DNA from: Microbacterium sp. CBA3102 | GTDB taxonomy: Bacteria; Actinomycetota; Actinomycetes; Actinomycetales; Microbacteriaceae | DNA length: 64,000 nt | Direction: 5' to 3' | Assembly (NCBI RefSeq): GCF_007954505.1 | Contig: NZ_CP042412.1 | Location: 620,001 to 684,000 of the forward strand | Part shown: positions 10,627 through 20,114 of the stretch, piece after piece | Layout: each line of letters starts with the position of its first letter | Position numbering within the stretch: position 1 is the first letter of the stretch | Made by a program: the position numbers and the translations under genes | Notes under the pieces: model-generated | What the model was told of the DNA's origin: nothing | Database searches by the model: none | What the model saw: the letters and a program-made list of their open reading frames with translations, nothing else

Positions 10627-10680
10627 GAGCGGATGGCGTCTCCTCTGCGGGCGGACAGCATCGCCCCGTCACTTCGACGC

Positions 10681-10718
10681 GTGCTCGCTACCGCGAGCTC
10701 TCAGGGCCTCGCGAGCAC
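10681..10718. terminator. Hairpin at the end of a glycosyltransferase gene
   Basis: GTGCTCGC (10681-10688) pairs with GCGAGCAC (10711-10718). The downstream arm lies inside the last codons of the minus-strand glycosyltransferase and the stop codon falls in the loop. It could terminate both this gene and the convergent membrane-protein gene. No T-run is present. Confidence 0.4.
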
Positions 10719-11930
10719 CCGCTCGTAGACGGCGATCATGGCGGCCGTGCGCGAGGACTGCCGGAACGCCTCGGCGACCTCGGGGACCGGAACGGGGGCG
10801 GTGCCGCCCGCGATGTCGGAGGCGGCCCGCCGCAGGGTCTCCGCGAGTGCGGTGACCCTCTGCACCTCGATGTCCCGGCTCGACGCCCCAGGGTCGGCAT
10901 CCGGTACCGCCCAGAGTCCGCCGCCGAGTTCCGCGCCGATGTCGGGGTCGCAGATCACGGAGGGCGTGCCGAGCGTGGCCGCCTCGAAGGGGGTCATCCC
11001 CTGGGTCTCGAAGCCGATCGACGTCTGCACGAGCGCGTCGGCGGCGGCGATCCGCTCCAGCGTCTGCGCGTAGGTCAGCCGTCCGGCGAATCGCACGCCG
11101 TCGACCCCGCGGACGACCTTCTCGGCGGCCGCACGCTGAGCGCCGCCACCGATGATCTCCAGGTCCGCATCGACGCCCGAGGCGACGAAGGCCTCCAGGA
11201 ACGGGAGCAGGCGCTTCTCCGGACTCATCCGTCCGAGCCACACGAATCGCGGCCGTCCCGGTTCCCGAGTCGCGGGACGCGCGGCGAGCGTCTGCGCGCG
11301 CAGGTCGTCGTCGATGCCGTTCCAGATCACGTCGACCTGCGGGAAGACGTCGTGCTGTTCCAGGCGCCGCGCGAAGTGGGTCGACGGCGCGGTCACGGCC
11401 GATGCCCCGGCCGCGAGTCCGCGCAGGAACGCCCACCCGTCCCGCCCGCGCACGGATCGTCCGATGCCGCGCATCGCGATGCCTCGCCACGTGTTCAGCA
11501 CCGCGAGCACGGGCCGGTGCAGCGGGGTGACCGCGGCGATCCCGACGTCCACGCGGTTGTGCATGGTGTGCACGACGGGGAGTCCGTGCCGCTGCGCGTA
11601 GCGATGCCCGATGAACGCACCCCAGAAGTCGGCCTGCACGTGCACCAGGTCGACGGGGGGACGGCGGGTCATCGCCCGGTCGAGGAAGCGGTCCGTCGCC
11701 CGACCCGGCCAGCTCATCGAGTACTCGCGATCGACCGTGATCGGCATCGACGGCAGATCGACGAAGGCGCCGCCGTGAGAGCCGGATGACGCCCGCGAGC
11801 CCTGCATCCTCGGCGCGACGACCGTGACGGTGTGCCCGGCTCGTTCGAGGAACTCGCGCTGGAGCCGCATCGACACCTGGGCCCCGCCGAGGGAGTCGAG
11901 GTGCTGATCGCCGAAGAAGACGATGTGCAT
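10701..11930 (-). CDS. Family 4 glycosyltransferase
   Basis: A 409-residue GT-B enzyme. The N-terminal fold starts MHIVFFGDQHLDSLGGAQVS, and HVQADFWGAFIGHRYAQ (near residue 98) is typical of acceptor-side sequences. The donor domain has LGRMSPEKRLLPFLEAF near residue 230 and the E-x7-E motif FETQGMTPFEAATLG near residue 305. It probably transfers a hexose from a nucleotide sugar to a lipid or wall acceptor. It lies 5 bases downstream of a second GT4 gene in the same direction, so the two are almost certainly co-transcribed and may act in sequence. Donor and acceptor are unknown. Confidence 0.86.
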   Translation of the reverse strand: MHIVFFGDQHLDSLGGAQVSMRLQREFLERAGHTVTVVAPRMQGSRASSGSHGGAFVDLPSMPITVDREYSMSWPGRATDRFLDRAMTRRPPVDLVHVQADFWGAFIGHRYAQRHGLPVVHTMHNRVDVGIAAVTPLHRPVLAVLNTWRGIAMRGIGRSVRGRDGWAFLRGLAAGASAVTAPSTHFARRLEQHDVFPQVDVIWNGIDDDLRAQTLAARPATREPGRPRFVWLGRMSPEKRLLPFLEAFVASGVDADLEIIGGGAQRAAAEKVVRGVDGVRFAGRLTYAQTLERIAAADALVQTSIGFETQGMTPFEAATLGTPSVICDPDIGAELGGGLWAVPDADPGASSRDIEVQRVTALAETLRRAASDIAGGTAPVPVPEVAEAFRQSSRTAAMIAVYERVLARP

Positions 11931-11935
11931 GGCCG

Positions 11936-13168
11936 CTACTCCGGCAGCGGCTCGTCGCGGTACAGCGCCTCGAAGGTGTCGAGGGTGCGGTTGATGTCGT
12001 GGATCGCGACGCCGTCGAGCGAGGCCCGCTGCATCCGCTCGTACTCCGCGGGCTCCGCCGTGAGCACGTCGGTCAGACGCGCGGCGAGCTCGTCGACATT
12101 CCCGGGCTCGAACAGATAGCCGTTCTCGCCGTCGTGCACGAGGTGCGGGAGGGCCACGGCGTCCGCGGCGACGACCGGCAGGGCCGAGGCCATCGCCTCC
12201 ATCGTCGCGATGGACTGGAGCTCCGCGATCGAGGCGATCACGAACAGGCTGGCACGGGACAGCAGGGCCCGGAGCTCCTCATCGCTCGTGCGCCCGTGGA
12301 AGGTCACTCGATCGGCGAGTCCGAGCTGGGCGGTCAGGTGCTCCAGCTGCTTGCGCTGGTCGCCGCCGCCGACGATGTCGAAGGTCGTGTCGAGCGCGGG
12401 GTCGAGCTTCGTCATCGCCTTGAGGATGACCTCGACCTGCTTCTCGGCCGTGAGCCTGCCGACGAAGATGATCCGGTTCTCGTCGCGCGGGGCGAGGACA
12501 GGCGTGTACTGGGTGCGATCGATACCGCAGCTGACCGGGATCACGCCCTTCACCTCGACCGTCTTCTCGAGGAAGTCCGCGGCACGGCGGGTGGGTGTGG
12601 TGATCGCACGGGTCTTGTCGAACGTGCGCTTGGCGTCGGCCCACGCGAACTTCAGCACGAGGTCGTCGATGAACTTCGGCATGGTGGTGTGGTCGAGGAT
12701 GTTCTCGGCCATGACGTGGTTGGTCGCGATGACCGGGATGCCGCGCTCGTTCGCGATGTACGCGAGTCCGCGCCCGATCACGATGTGCGACTGGATGTGC
12801 ACGACATCCGGCTGCACCTGATCCAGGACCTTGCGGGCATAGTGCTTCGATCGCCACGGCCACACGAACCGCAGCCAGTCGTGCGGCGCCCAGCGCACCG
12901 ACGGCAACCGGTGCAGGGTCATCGGCTCGCCCTCGATGACCTCGGTGTGCGGCTGGGCACGGCGATACGCCTGGTTGGGCGCCACGACGTGCACGTCGTG
13001 GCCGCGCTGCACGAGGCCGGCGGCGAGGCGCTCGGCGAAACGGGCGGCGCCGTTGATGTCGGGCGCGAACGTGTCGCAGCCGATCACGATCTTCAACGGT
13101 CGGGGCGCGGATTCGGCGGCGGGGCCGCGCGACGGATCGGTCGGATCGTCGGAGGAGGTCACAGACAT
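11936..13168 (-). CDS. Family 4 glycosyltransferase, first gene of a two-gene operon
   Basis: A 410-residue GT-B enzyme. After a polar 22-residue leader it reads KIVIGCDTFAPDINGAARF, with HVMAENILDHTTMPKF near residue 150 and GRLTAEKQVEVILKAM near residue 235. The donor site contains ELQSIATMEAMASALPVVA (E-x7-E) near residue 320 and NGYLFEPGN. The sequence style is close to glycolipid and phosphatidylinositol mannosyl- or glucosyltransferases of actinobacteria, so membrane glycolipid synthesis is plausible but not proven. It is followed after 5 bases by another GT4 gene. Confidence 0.87.
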   Translation of the reverse strand: MSVTSSDDPTDPSRGPAAESAPRPLKIVIGCDTFAPDINGAARFAERLAAGLVQRGHDVHVVAPNQAYRRAQPHTEVIEGEPMTLHRLPSVRWAPHDWLRFVWPWRSKHYARKVLDQVQPDVVHIQSHIVIGRGLAYIANERGIPVIATNHVMAENILDHTTMPKFIDDLVLKFAWADAKRTFDKTRAITTPTRRAADFLEKTVEVKGVIPVSCGIDRTQYTPVLAPRDENRIIFVGRLTAEKQVEVILKAMTKLDPALDTTFDIVGGGDQRKQLEHLTAQLGLADRVTFHGRTSDEELRALLSRASLFVIASIAELQSIATMEAMASALPVVAADAVALPHLVHDGENGYLFEPGNVDELAARLTDVLTAEPAEYERMQRASLDGVAIHDINRTLDTFEALYRDEPLPE

Positions 13169-13293
13169 GCTGCCTTACGATGTGGCGGCCAAGGAGGAGC
13201 CCTGGTCGGGCGCTGGCCACTCTACCCGAGCGCCCTGATCCCCCGGCCGAGGCATACCGGCATCCCCTCAGCCTCAGCCGTTAACGTGGGAGC

Positions 13294-13881
13294 ATGCGAC
13301 TGACTGCCGAGGCCGATCCCCAGCTGTGGATTCCCGTGACGGACTCGCTCGGATGGAAGGGACGCCGGCACCGGAAGGCGGCGATCCGGATGCTGCTCGG
13401 CCAGGTCAACGCCGCCGTCGGTGCGACCGAGCGCCCCGGCTCGAGGTTCGGTGCCTGGGCGATGAGCCAGGCGGCACCGATGCTGATGAAGCGGGCCGAC
13501 GGGCGCGTGCTGGTGTGGACATGGAAGGCGGAGCCGGAGCTGGTCGTGGCGATGGCGACGGCACAGGCACTGACACCGGAGGTCCGCATCGCCCGCGCCT
13601 CGATGCCGATGGACTACGACGACACCGAGTCTTTTCCGAGCCGACTCGGCGTGGGCGAGAAGCTCCTCGTGCCGATGCCGCCGTCTCCCGCGTCTCCCCC
13701 GTTCGCCACCTACACCTGGGACACCGGGACGCATCTGGTCACGCTGACGGCGGTGTGCAGCGACAAGGAGCGGTTCGGCACGCTCACCGGCGCGCTCGAC
13801 GACCTGGCCCGCAGCCTCCGCATCGCCGACGACCTCACGGGCGGCGAATCACCCGAGGTCCTGCGCCTCGACCCCGCCTGA
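13294..13881 (+). CDS. Hypothetical protein, 195 residues
   Basis: Starts MRLTAEADPQLWIPVTDSL and shows ordinary coding character (GC3 bias, no repeats). There is no signal peptide or membrane segment. YTWDTGTHLVTLTAVCSDKERF near residue 145 suggests a mixed alpha/beta fold. I do not recognise the family. It overlaps the 3' end of the convergent amidohydrolase gene by 33 bases. Confidence 0.7.
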   Translation: MRLTAEADPQLWIPVTDSLGWKGRRHRKAAIRMLLGQVNAAVGATERPGSRFGAWAMSQAAPMLMKRADGRVLVWTWKAEPELVVAMATAQALTPEVRIARASMPMDYDDTESFPSRLGVGEKLLVPMPPSPASPPFATYTWDTGTHLVTLTAVCSDKERFGTLTGALDDLARSLRIADDLTGGESPEVLRLDPA

Positions 13882-15567
13882 CCGACCACGGGAGTCCCCC
13901 GCGGCCCCGTCGGCCGCGTCGTACACCCGCACGCCTTCGACCCAGGTGCCGCGCACCTCGGTGAGCCCGATCTCCTCGACGGGGTGCTCGAACGGGTCGC
14001 GGTCGAGCAGGGCGAGGTCCGCCCGCATCCCCACCGCGATCGTGCCGGTGTCGTCGAGGTGGTTCACGTACGCGGATCCCGAGGTGTACGCGGCGAGCGC
14101 GGTCCCGAGGTCGATCGCCTGCTCCGGCAGGAACGGCGGATAGTCCCCCTCCCACTCGGTCGGAGCCGACCGACGGTTCACGGCCACGTGCATCGCGGCG
14201 AGCGGATTCGGGGTGCTCACCGACCAGTCGCTGCCCGCGGCGAGCACGGCTCCGGAGCGCAGCAGATCGCCGAAGGGGTACTGCCAGGCGCTGCGCGTGT
14301 CCCCGAGGAAGGGGATCGTGAGGTCGACCATCTGCGGCTCCAGTGTGGCCCACAGCATCTGCATGTTCGCCGTCACGTCCAGCGCACGGAACCGGGGGAC
14401 GTCGTCCGGGTGCACGACCTGGATGTGGGAGATGTGGTGCCGGTTCCCGCGCGGACCGTTGTGCAGGAGGGCGGCTTCGACCGCGTCGAGGCACTCGCGC
14501 ACGGCACGGTCGCCGATGGCGTGGAAGTGCAGCGTGAACCCGAGGGCATCGAGCCGGGTCGCCGCTTCCTTGAGCAGCTCCGGCTCGACGAACGAGATGC
14601 CGGAGTCCTCACGCGGATGCCCGTGGCCGTCGCAATAGGGTTCGAGCATCGCGGCGGTGAAGTTCTCGGCCACCCCGTCCTGCATGATCTTCACGCTGCG
14701 GGCACGGAAGCGACCGACGGAGCCGGCAGCGCGCCGTTCGACGATGTCCTCGATCTGCTCCAGGCCGCGCGAGCGGTCCCACCACAGGGCGCCCACGACC
14801 CGACCGGTGAGTTCTCCAGTGGCTGCCGCGGCACGGTACGCGGGCAGCGGGTCACCCGCGTCGCCGTACTCCGTGCCGACGATCGCGTCCTGCCAGGCGG
14901 TGACGCCGAAGGAGTGCAGGTACCGCTGCCCCTGGACGAGCGCCTCCACCAGACGCTCGACGGGCTCGGCCGGGAGCAGCCGGTTCACCAGGCCCATCGC
15001 TCCCTCGTGCAGGGTTCCGCTCGGGGCACCGCCCGCGTCGCGTTCGATGCGTCCGTCCGCGGGATCCGGGGTCTCCGCGGTGATCCCGGCGAGCGCGAGT
15101 GCTCGCGAGTTCACCCAGGCGCCGTGCCCATCGCGATTGGGGAGGAAGGCGGGGCGATCGGGCACGACCGCGTCCAGCTCCGCGGCCGTCGGCGTACCTC
15201 CGGGAAAGGCCGACATCTGCCAGCCACCGCCCAGGATCCATTCGTCGTCGGGGTGCTCCGCGGCGTACTCCGCGATCCGCTCCAGATACTGCTCACGCGT
15301 CGCGAGGCCCGAGAGGTCGCACCGGAGCATGTCCAGTCCGCCCCACACCGGGTGCACATGCGCGTCCTGGAACCCGGGCACGAGGAGCCCACCGGCCAGA
15401 TCGACGACCTCGGTGTCCGGGCCGATCATCTCCGACAGGTCGTGGCCGATCGCACTGATGCGGCCGTCCGTGACCGCGACGGCGCGAGCGGTGGACCGCG
15501 CTGCATCGGAGAGGAACGCCCTCCCGCCGCGGGAACCACCGGTGAAGACGAGGTCTGCCACTCTCAT
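13849..15567 (-). CDS. YtcJ-like amidohydrolase (amidohydrolase 3 family)
   Basis: A 572-residue metal-dependent hydrolase. The first metal-binding motif is VPGFQDAHVHPVWGG (HXH near residue 73); later ligands include LHFHAIGDRAV and HHISHIQVVHP, and GSDWSVSTPNPL supplies the catalytic Asp. Family members hydrolyse amides, formamides or cyclic amides. GGGAGG precedes ATG 15567. It is the last gene of the polyamine-transporter operon, only 2 bases after the second permease, so its substrate is probably brought in by that transporter, for instance an acylated or cyclic amine. This is inference. Confidence 0.84.
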   Translation of the reverse strand: MRVADLVFTGGSRGGRAFLSDAARSTARAVAVTDGRISAIGHDLSEMIGPDTEVVDLAGGLLVPGFQDAHVHPVWGGLDMLRCDLSGLATREQYLERIAEYAAEHPDDEWILGGGWQMSAFPGGTPTAAELDAVVPDRPAFLPNRDGHGAWVNSRALALAGITAETPDPADGRIERDAGGAPSGTLHEGAMGLVNRLLPAEPVERLVEALVQGQRYLHSFGVTAWQDAIVGTEYGDAGDPLPAYRAAAATGELTGRVVGALWWDRSRGLEQIEDIVERRAAGSVGRFRARSVKIMQDGVAENFTAAMLEPYCDGHGHPREDSGISFVEPELLKEAATRLDALGFTLHFHAIGDRAVRECLDAVEAALLHNGPRGNRHHISHIQVVHPDDVPRFRALDVTANMQMLWATLEPQMVDLTIPFLGDTRSAWQYPFGDLLRSGAVLAAGSDWSVSTPNPLAAMHVAVNRRSAPTEWEGDYPPFLPEQAIDLGTALAAYTSGSAYVNHLDDTGTIAVGMRADLALLDRDPFEHPVEEIGLTEVRGTWVEGVRVYDAADGAAGDSRGRSGGVEAQDLG

Positions 15568-15569
15568 GC

Positions 15570-16415
15570 TCAGCCTCCCGCCATCGTGCGGGCGATCTCG
15601 GTCGCCGAGTCACCGGCACGCTTGAGCACCACCGCCACCAGCGCCAGAGCGAGGAGGGTGAGCACGAGCATGATGGTCGACACCGCCGCGATCTCAGGAC
15701 GGAGTCCGCTACGCAGTGCACTGAGCACGTACACCGGCCACGGTGTCGTGCCGGACACCTGCACGAACGCCGACACGACCGTGTTGTCGAGGCTCAACGT
15801 GAACGAGAGCAGGAACCCGGCGAGCACGGCCGGCATCGCCAGCGGCAGCGTGATCTTCAGGAAGGTCCGCACCGGCGGGGCGTACAGGTCGGCGGAGGCC
15901 TCTTCCAGGCGGGCGTCGAGTCCGACCAGTCGCGCCCGGACGATGTACGACACGATCGCGATCGAGAACAGCGACTGCCCGACCACGAGCCTCATCGTTC
16001 CGTCGTTGAAGATCCCGATCCCGGCGTCCTGGCCGAGGAAGACCAGCCAGGGCAGCAGCGCGACGGCATCCACGATCTCCGGGGTGACCGAGACGAGCAG
16101 CAGGAGCCCGAGGAACCACCACACCCATTTGCCGGGGTTGCGGGCCATCGCGATGCCGGCCAGGGTTCCGAGCGCGGTCGCGAGCAGGGCGGCCAGCAGG
16201 CCGGTGCGCACCGACACCAGCACCGCGTCGCGGATCGCCGGCTTGTTGACGATCGCGAGGAACGAGTCGAAGCCGAAGTGGTCCCACGAGACCAGCAGGC
16301 GGCCGACGTTGAACGAGTAGACGATGATCACCAGGATCGGCAGGAACAGGAACAGGAAGACGAGTCCTGCCCAGATCGGCAGCAGGAGACGTGCTGCTCC
16401 ACGACGTGAACTCAT
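15570..16415 (-). CDS. ABC transporter permease, PotC-like
   Basis: A 281-residue inner-membrane subunit with about six hydrophobic segments (first about 12-34). The EAA loop that contacts the ATPase reads EEASADLYAPPVRTFLKITL near residue 175. ATG 16415 overlaps the stop of the upstream permease by four bases (ATGA); the frame itself is open much further upstream but that part is a shadow. It pairs with the PotB-like permease in the same operon for uptake of a polyamine-like substrate. Confidence 0.9.
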   Translation of the reverse strand: MSSRRGAARLLLPIWAGLVFLFLFLPILVIIVYSFNVGRLLVSWDHFGFDSFLAIVNKPAIRDAVLVSVRTGLLAALLATALGTLAGIAMARNPGKWVWWFLGLLLLVSVTPEIVDAVALLPWLVFLGQDAGIGIFNDGTMRLVVGQSLFSIAIVSYIVRARLVGLDARLEEASADLYAPPVRTFLKITLPLAMPAVLAGFLLSFTLSLDNTVVSAFVQVSGTTPWPVYVLSALRSGLRPEIAAVSTIMLVLTLLALALVAVVLKRAGDSATEIARTMAGG

Positions 16416-17296
16416 GAGCCCTCCCCCAGGACGAGTCGGTTGCGTTGTCTGAGTGGCAGTGTCACGAGCCAGAGCAGCCCGGCCGCGACGGCGATCGAGA
16501 TCATGATGACGATGATCAGCAGCACCGCCATCGCCGAGCCCAACGCCCAGTTCTGCGCGGTCTGGAACTGACTCGCCACGACCTGCCCGATCATGTTGCC
16601 CTTCGCGCCACCGAGCACGGTCGCGGTGATGTAGTCGCCCATGAGCGGGATGTACACGAGCAGCACGCCCGCGATGATGCCGGGTCGGGCCAGGGGCACG
16701 GTCACCCGGAGGAAGGTCGTCGCGCTGTTCGCGCCCAGGTCCTTGCTCGCCTCGCGCAGCGGACCCGAGACCCGGTCGAACGCGACGAACAGCGGGAGGA
16801 TCATGAGCGGCAGGTAGTTGTAGACCACGCCGAGCAGCACCGCACCCCGCGAATACAGCAGGTCGAGGGGACCCGGGATCACGCCGATGCCCTGGAGCAG
16901 CTGCGACAGCCAGCCCTCCGGGGCGAGGATCACCTGCCAGCCGATCGTGCGCACCAGGAAGTTCGTCCAGAACGGCACCATGACGAGGGCCAGCAGCAGT
17001 CCGCGCTTCGACGGCGGCGCCTTCACGGCGATCCAGTACGCGACCGGCGCCCCGATCACCAGGCACAGCAGCGTGCCGAGGATGCCGATCCACAGGGTGT
17101 TCAGGAAGGTGCTGAAGAACGTGGGCGAGAGGGCCTCGAGGTACCGGTCGAAGGAGAGGTGGTCGAGGGCGTGGGTGGCGAAGATGCTCGGCTTGTAGCC
17201 GAAGCTGAAGACGATGACCATGCCGATGGGGGCGACGAAGAAGATCAGCAGCCACACCCAGGCGGGGATCGCGAGACCGAACTTGAGCTTAGGCAC
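16412..17296 (-). CDS. ABC transporter permease, PotB-like
   Basis: A 294-residue membrane protein from GTG 17296. The first transmembrane helix is AIPAWVWLLIFFVAPIGMVI and five more follow. The EAA loop is REASKDLGANSATTFLRVTV near residue 185, and FWTNFLVRTIGWQVIL is highly typical of PotB/PotH. It overlaps the binding-protein gene by 8 bases and the next permease by 4, so translation of the set is coupled. Confidence 0.9.
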   Translation of the reverse strand: MPKLKFGLAIPAWVWLLIFFVAPIGMVIVFSFGYKPSIFATHALDHLSFDRYLEALSPTFFSTFLNTLWIGILGTLLCLVIGAPVAYWIAVKAPPSKRGLLLALVMVPFWTNFLVRTIGWQVILAPEGWLSQLLQGIGVIPGPLDLLYSRGAVLLGVVYNYLPLMILPLFVAFDRVSGPLREASKDLGANSATTFLRVTVPLARPGIIAGVLLVYIPLMGDYITATVLGGAKGNMIGQVVASQFQTAQNWALGSAMAVLLIIVIMISIAVAAGLLWLVTLPLRQRNRLVLGEGS

Positions 17297-18467
17297 CGGC
17301 GGCCGCCTTCATCGAGTTCCAGATCGCGACGACCCGGTCCTGAGCGTCCGTCAGCTTGCCCTCATGCATGGTCTGCACCTGCTCCTCGTCGAAGAACACC
17401 ATGTCGAGCCGTTCCAGACCCGCGGCCTCCGCGGCTTCGCGGACGCCGGAGATGCCCGTGTCGTAGCCGATGTAGTCGACCTGCGCGAGCTGCACATCGG
17501 GCTGCAGGACGAAGTTGATGAACGCGTGCGCCGCTTCGGGGTGCGGCGCGCCCGCGGCGATCGCCCAGTTGTCCATCCACAGTTCGGTGGCCGGACTCCC
17601 GAGCACCCATTGCCAGCGGTCGGGGTCGTCGGACTCGAAGATGCCCAGGCGCGCGTCACCGTTGTAGGACTGCAGCAGAGCGTGCGACGCCTGCGGGATC
17701 GACGAGCCGCCCGGGTAGGAGTCGAACGCCGAGATGTGCGGCGCCAGATCCTTCACCAGGAAGTCCTCGACCGCGTCCAGGTCGTCGGGGTCGGTCGTCG
17801 TCCAGTCGATGCCGTTCGCCCAGAAGTAGATGCCGAGCAGCGGCGCCGGGTCATCCAGCACCGAGGTGGAACCGGACGCCTCGTTCTGTGCGGCGTCGAT
17901 GAAGTCGTTCCAGGTGGTCAGCTCCCGCGAGATCACCCGCTTGTCGTAGACGAACCCCGTGGTGCCCCATGCCTTGCACACCGAGTACTCGTTGCCCGGA
18001 TCCCAGGCGCGCCCGCGGAACTCCGGGGCGACGTGCTTCATGTTCGGCAGCAGGTCGAGGTTGAACTTCTGCAGCAGCCCGTTCTCGGCCATCGGCCCCA
18101 CGAAGACTCCGGTCGGCACGACGATGTCGTACCCCGACGTGCCTCGGGCTGCGACCAGCTTGGCGATCAGCTCCTCGTTCGAGTTGAAGGCGTCGAGCAC
18201 GATCCGCGGACCGTTCTCGGCCGTGAACTGCTCGAGCACCTCCGGCGCGTCGTAATCGCCCCAGCTGTAGATGGAGAGCTTGTCCTCCAGCGGTCCGCCC
18301 TTGGCGTGCACCGCCGCGGCGTTCTGGCCGGGGGTGCAGGCGGTGAGCACGACGGCCCCGCCCGCCAGCAGCGCGGTGGCGAGGAACCCGCGACGGGAGA
18401 GTTCGGTGCGGATCACCCGGGCGGCGCTCCGGTGCGCGAGCACGCGGACCGGAGGAGCGCCCGTCAC
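17289..18467 (-). CDS. Polyamine-type substrate-binding lipoprotein (PotD-like) with Tat-like signal
   Basis: A 392-residue extracellular solute-binding protein. I start at GTG 18467, which overlaps the ATPase stop by 4 bases. The leader has a twin-arginine motif (SRRGFLA, residues 24-30) followed by a hydrophobic stretch and lipobox LTAC with Cys44, so Tat export and lipid anchoring are both predicted. The mature part opens with [18 protein letters not shown], typical of PotD/PotF, and [16 protein letters not shown]-like sequence occurs near residue 310. It delivers putrescine, spermidine or a related amine to the two permeases. The exact ligand is not determinable. Confidence 0.9.
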   Translation of the reverse strand: MTGAPPVRVLAHRSAARVIRTELSRRGFLATALLAGGAVVLTACTPGQNAAAVHAKGGPLEDKLSIYSWGDYDAPEVLEQFTAENGPRIVLDAFNSNEELIAKLVAARGTSGYDIVVPTGVFVGPMAENGLLQKFNLDLLPNMKHVAPEFRGRAWDPGNEYSVCKAWGTTGFVYDKRVISRELTTWNDFIDAAQNEASGSTSVLDDPAPLLGIYFWANGIDWTTTDPDDLDAVEDFLVKDLAPHISAFDSYPGGSSIPQASHALLQSYNGDARLGIFESDDPDRWQWVLGSPATELWMDNWAIAAGAPHPEAAHAFINFVLQPDVQLAQVDYIGYDTGISGVREAAEAAGLERLDMVFFDEEQVQTMHEGKLTDAQDRVVAIWNSMKAAAGA

Positions 18468-19624
18468 CGGCCTCCCTCCTTGGGAAGCGCGATCACGTGC
18501 GTGGCGGTGGTCGGGATGCCGTCGGCGGCGAAGAGTCGCACATCCGCGGGATCCCACACGCAGCGAACCTCCTCGTCGACTCCGACGCGCGGCGCGGTGG
18601 GCGCCGGCATCCTCGAGAGGAACGTCGCATCTTCGCCGACGCGCACGGCGACCTGCATGGTCTCGCCGAGATGCGAGACACCGAGCACACGACCGCGCGC
18701 GCCGGTGCCTTCCCCCTGCTCGAGCCGCACATACTCCGGGCGGATCGCGGCGACGGCGGGCTGCCCGGCAGCGACCCGCTCCCCGCCCCAGCGCCCGGAG
18801 ATCGCACCGATCGCGGTGTCGACGGCATCTTCGTCGGAACGGACGGTGCCGTGTACGAAGTTCTGCTGGCCGATGAACGAGGCCACATACGCGGATGCCG
18901 GTTCCGCGTAGATCGCCGCCGGCTCATCGAGCTGCTCGATCCGGCCCGCACGCATCACGGCGATCCGGTCGCTCATCGACAGCGCCTCGGCCTGATCGTG
19001 CGTGACGAAGACGAACGTGGTGCCGAGTCGCGCCTGCAGGAGCTTCAGCTCGAGCTGCATCTCCTCGCGCAGCTGCCGGTCGAGGGCGGCGAGCGGCTCA
19101 TCGAGCAGGAGCACGCTGGGGCGGTTGATGAGGGCTCGCGAGAGGGCGATGCGCTGCTGCTGACCGCCCGACAACTGGGTGGGCTTGCGATCGGCGAAGC
19201 TGCGCAGCTGCACCATGTCGAGCGCCTCGCTCACCCGGGTCCGCTGCTCCGACTTGGGAACGCCTCGCTGCTGCAGTCCGTACGCCACGTTCTCCGCGAC
19301 CGACAGGTGCGGGAACAGCGCGTAGGCCTGGAAGACCGTGTTCACCTCGCGTCGATACGGCGGCAGACTCAGCACGCTCCGGCCCGAGATGCTGATGTCA
19401 CCGGCGTCCGGATACTCGAAGCCCGCGATCATGCGCAACGTCGTGGTCTTGCCGCAGCCCGAGGGTCCGAGCAGCGAGAGGAATTCCCCCGGCTGCACGT
19501 CGAGGGTCAGATCGTCGACGGCCACGGCGGTGCCGTAGCGCTTGGTGACGCGGTCGATGCGTACCGCACCGGTGGCTGTGGGTGTGTCGAGCGTCGCCGA
19601 AGACGCGGGCAGAGTGCCGGGCAT
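18464..19624 (-). CDS. Polyamine-type ABC transporter ATP-binding protein (PotA-like)
   Basis: A 386-residue ATPase, first gene of the transporter-amidohydrolase operon. Walker A GPSGCGKT (53-60), signature LSGGQ (151-155), Walker B VLLLDEP (171-177) and the H-loop VTHD are intact. A C-terminal TOBE domain (about 290-380) is typical of PotA/FbpC. ATG 19624 has GGGAGG upstream. Order on the minus strand is ATPase, binding protein, PotB-like, PotC-like, amidohydrolase, each overlapping or within 2 bases of the next. Confidence 0.92.
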   Translation of the reverse strand: MPGTLPASSATLDTPTATGAVRIDRVTKRYGTAVAVDDLTLDVQPGEFLSLLGPSGCGKTTTLRMIAGFEYPDAGDISISGRSVLSLPPYRREVNTVFQAYALFPHLSVAENVAYGLQQRGVPKSEQRTRVSEALDMVQLRSFADRKPTQLSGGQQQRIALSRALINRPSVLLLDEPLAALDRQLREEMQLELKLLQARLGTTFVFVTHDQAEALSMSDRIAVMRAGRIEQLDEPAAIYAEPASAYVASFIGQQNFVHGTVRSDEDAVDTAIGAISGRWGGERVAAGQPAVAAIRPEYVRLEQGEGTGARGRVLGVSHLGETMQVAVRVGEDATFLSRMPAPTAPRVGVDEEVRCVWDPADVRLFAADGIPTTATHVIALPKEGGR

Positions 19625-19712
19625 GGAGCCTCCCCATTGAGAATCGCTTGCGGCGAGTCTGTCACAGGAAGGGCCTCAGGTATAGCGAAATCGGAAGTCT
19701 CTTGATCAATTC

Positions 19713-19729
19713 GCAACGGTATCCGTTGC
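19713..19729. promoter_or_regulatory. Palindrome in the promoter region of the polyamine-type transporter operon
   Basis: GCAACGG-TAT-CCGTTGC is a 7-bp dyad upstream of the ATPase gene. Just downstream on the minus strand, TTGATC and TATACC could serve as -35 and -10 with a long (19-base) spacer. Outer sequences GAGAATCGC (about 19639) and GCGATTCTC (about 19728) form a second inverted repeat. A repressor site is likely; its protein is unknown. Confidence 0.5.
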
Positions 19730-19772
19730 GATTCTCGAAACCTGCGACCGATTAGCGCCTCGGGGTGATCTC

Positions 19773-20045
19773 CTACTTGCGGTCGAAGTCGAAGGCCTTG
19801 AGCAGTTCGAGGACGGCCTTGTCGCGCTCCTCGCCACCCTCATCGAACATGTGGGTGACGTGCGTGCGCAGGTGGTTCTCGAGCAGCAGCCGGTTCAGCG
19901 ATTCGAGGGAGCGCTGGATCGCCCGGGACTGCGTGATGATGTCCATGCAGTACTCCTCGTTCTCGATCATCCGCGCGACACCGCGCATCTGCCCCTCGAG
20001 GATGCTGGTGCGGTGCAGAGCACGCTTCTTGATGTCTTCGATCAC
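19773..20045 (-). CDS. CsoR/RcnR-family (DUF156) metal- or formaldehyde-responsive repressor
   Basis: A 90-residue all-helical repressor from GTG 20045; the much longer upstream frame is the shadow of the opposite gene. LHRTSILEGQMRGVARMIE is the family hallmark. Copper-sensing CsoR uses Cys-His-Cys; here the corresponding residues are Cys33, His58 and His62 (YCMDII, NHLRTHV), the pattern of nickel/cobalt RcnR-like or other members rather than copper sensors. No metal transporter adjoins it: the DUF445 gene is divergent and the polyamine operon follows after 148 bases, so its target is unclear. Confidence 0.85.
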   Translation of the reverse strand: MIEDIKKRALHRTSILEGQMRGVARMIENEEYCMDIITQSRAIQRSLESLNRLLLENHLRTHVTHMFDEGGEERDKAVLELLKAFDFDRK

Positions 20046-20114
20046 CCCTTGAGGGTACTCCGCCCGCTGCGAAGCGAGACCTCCTGCCCGCGCCCACCGT
20101 GAAAGGATGACGTC

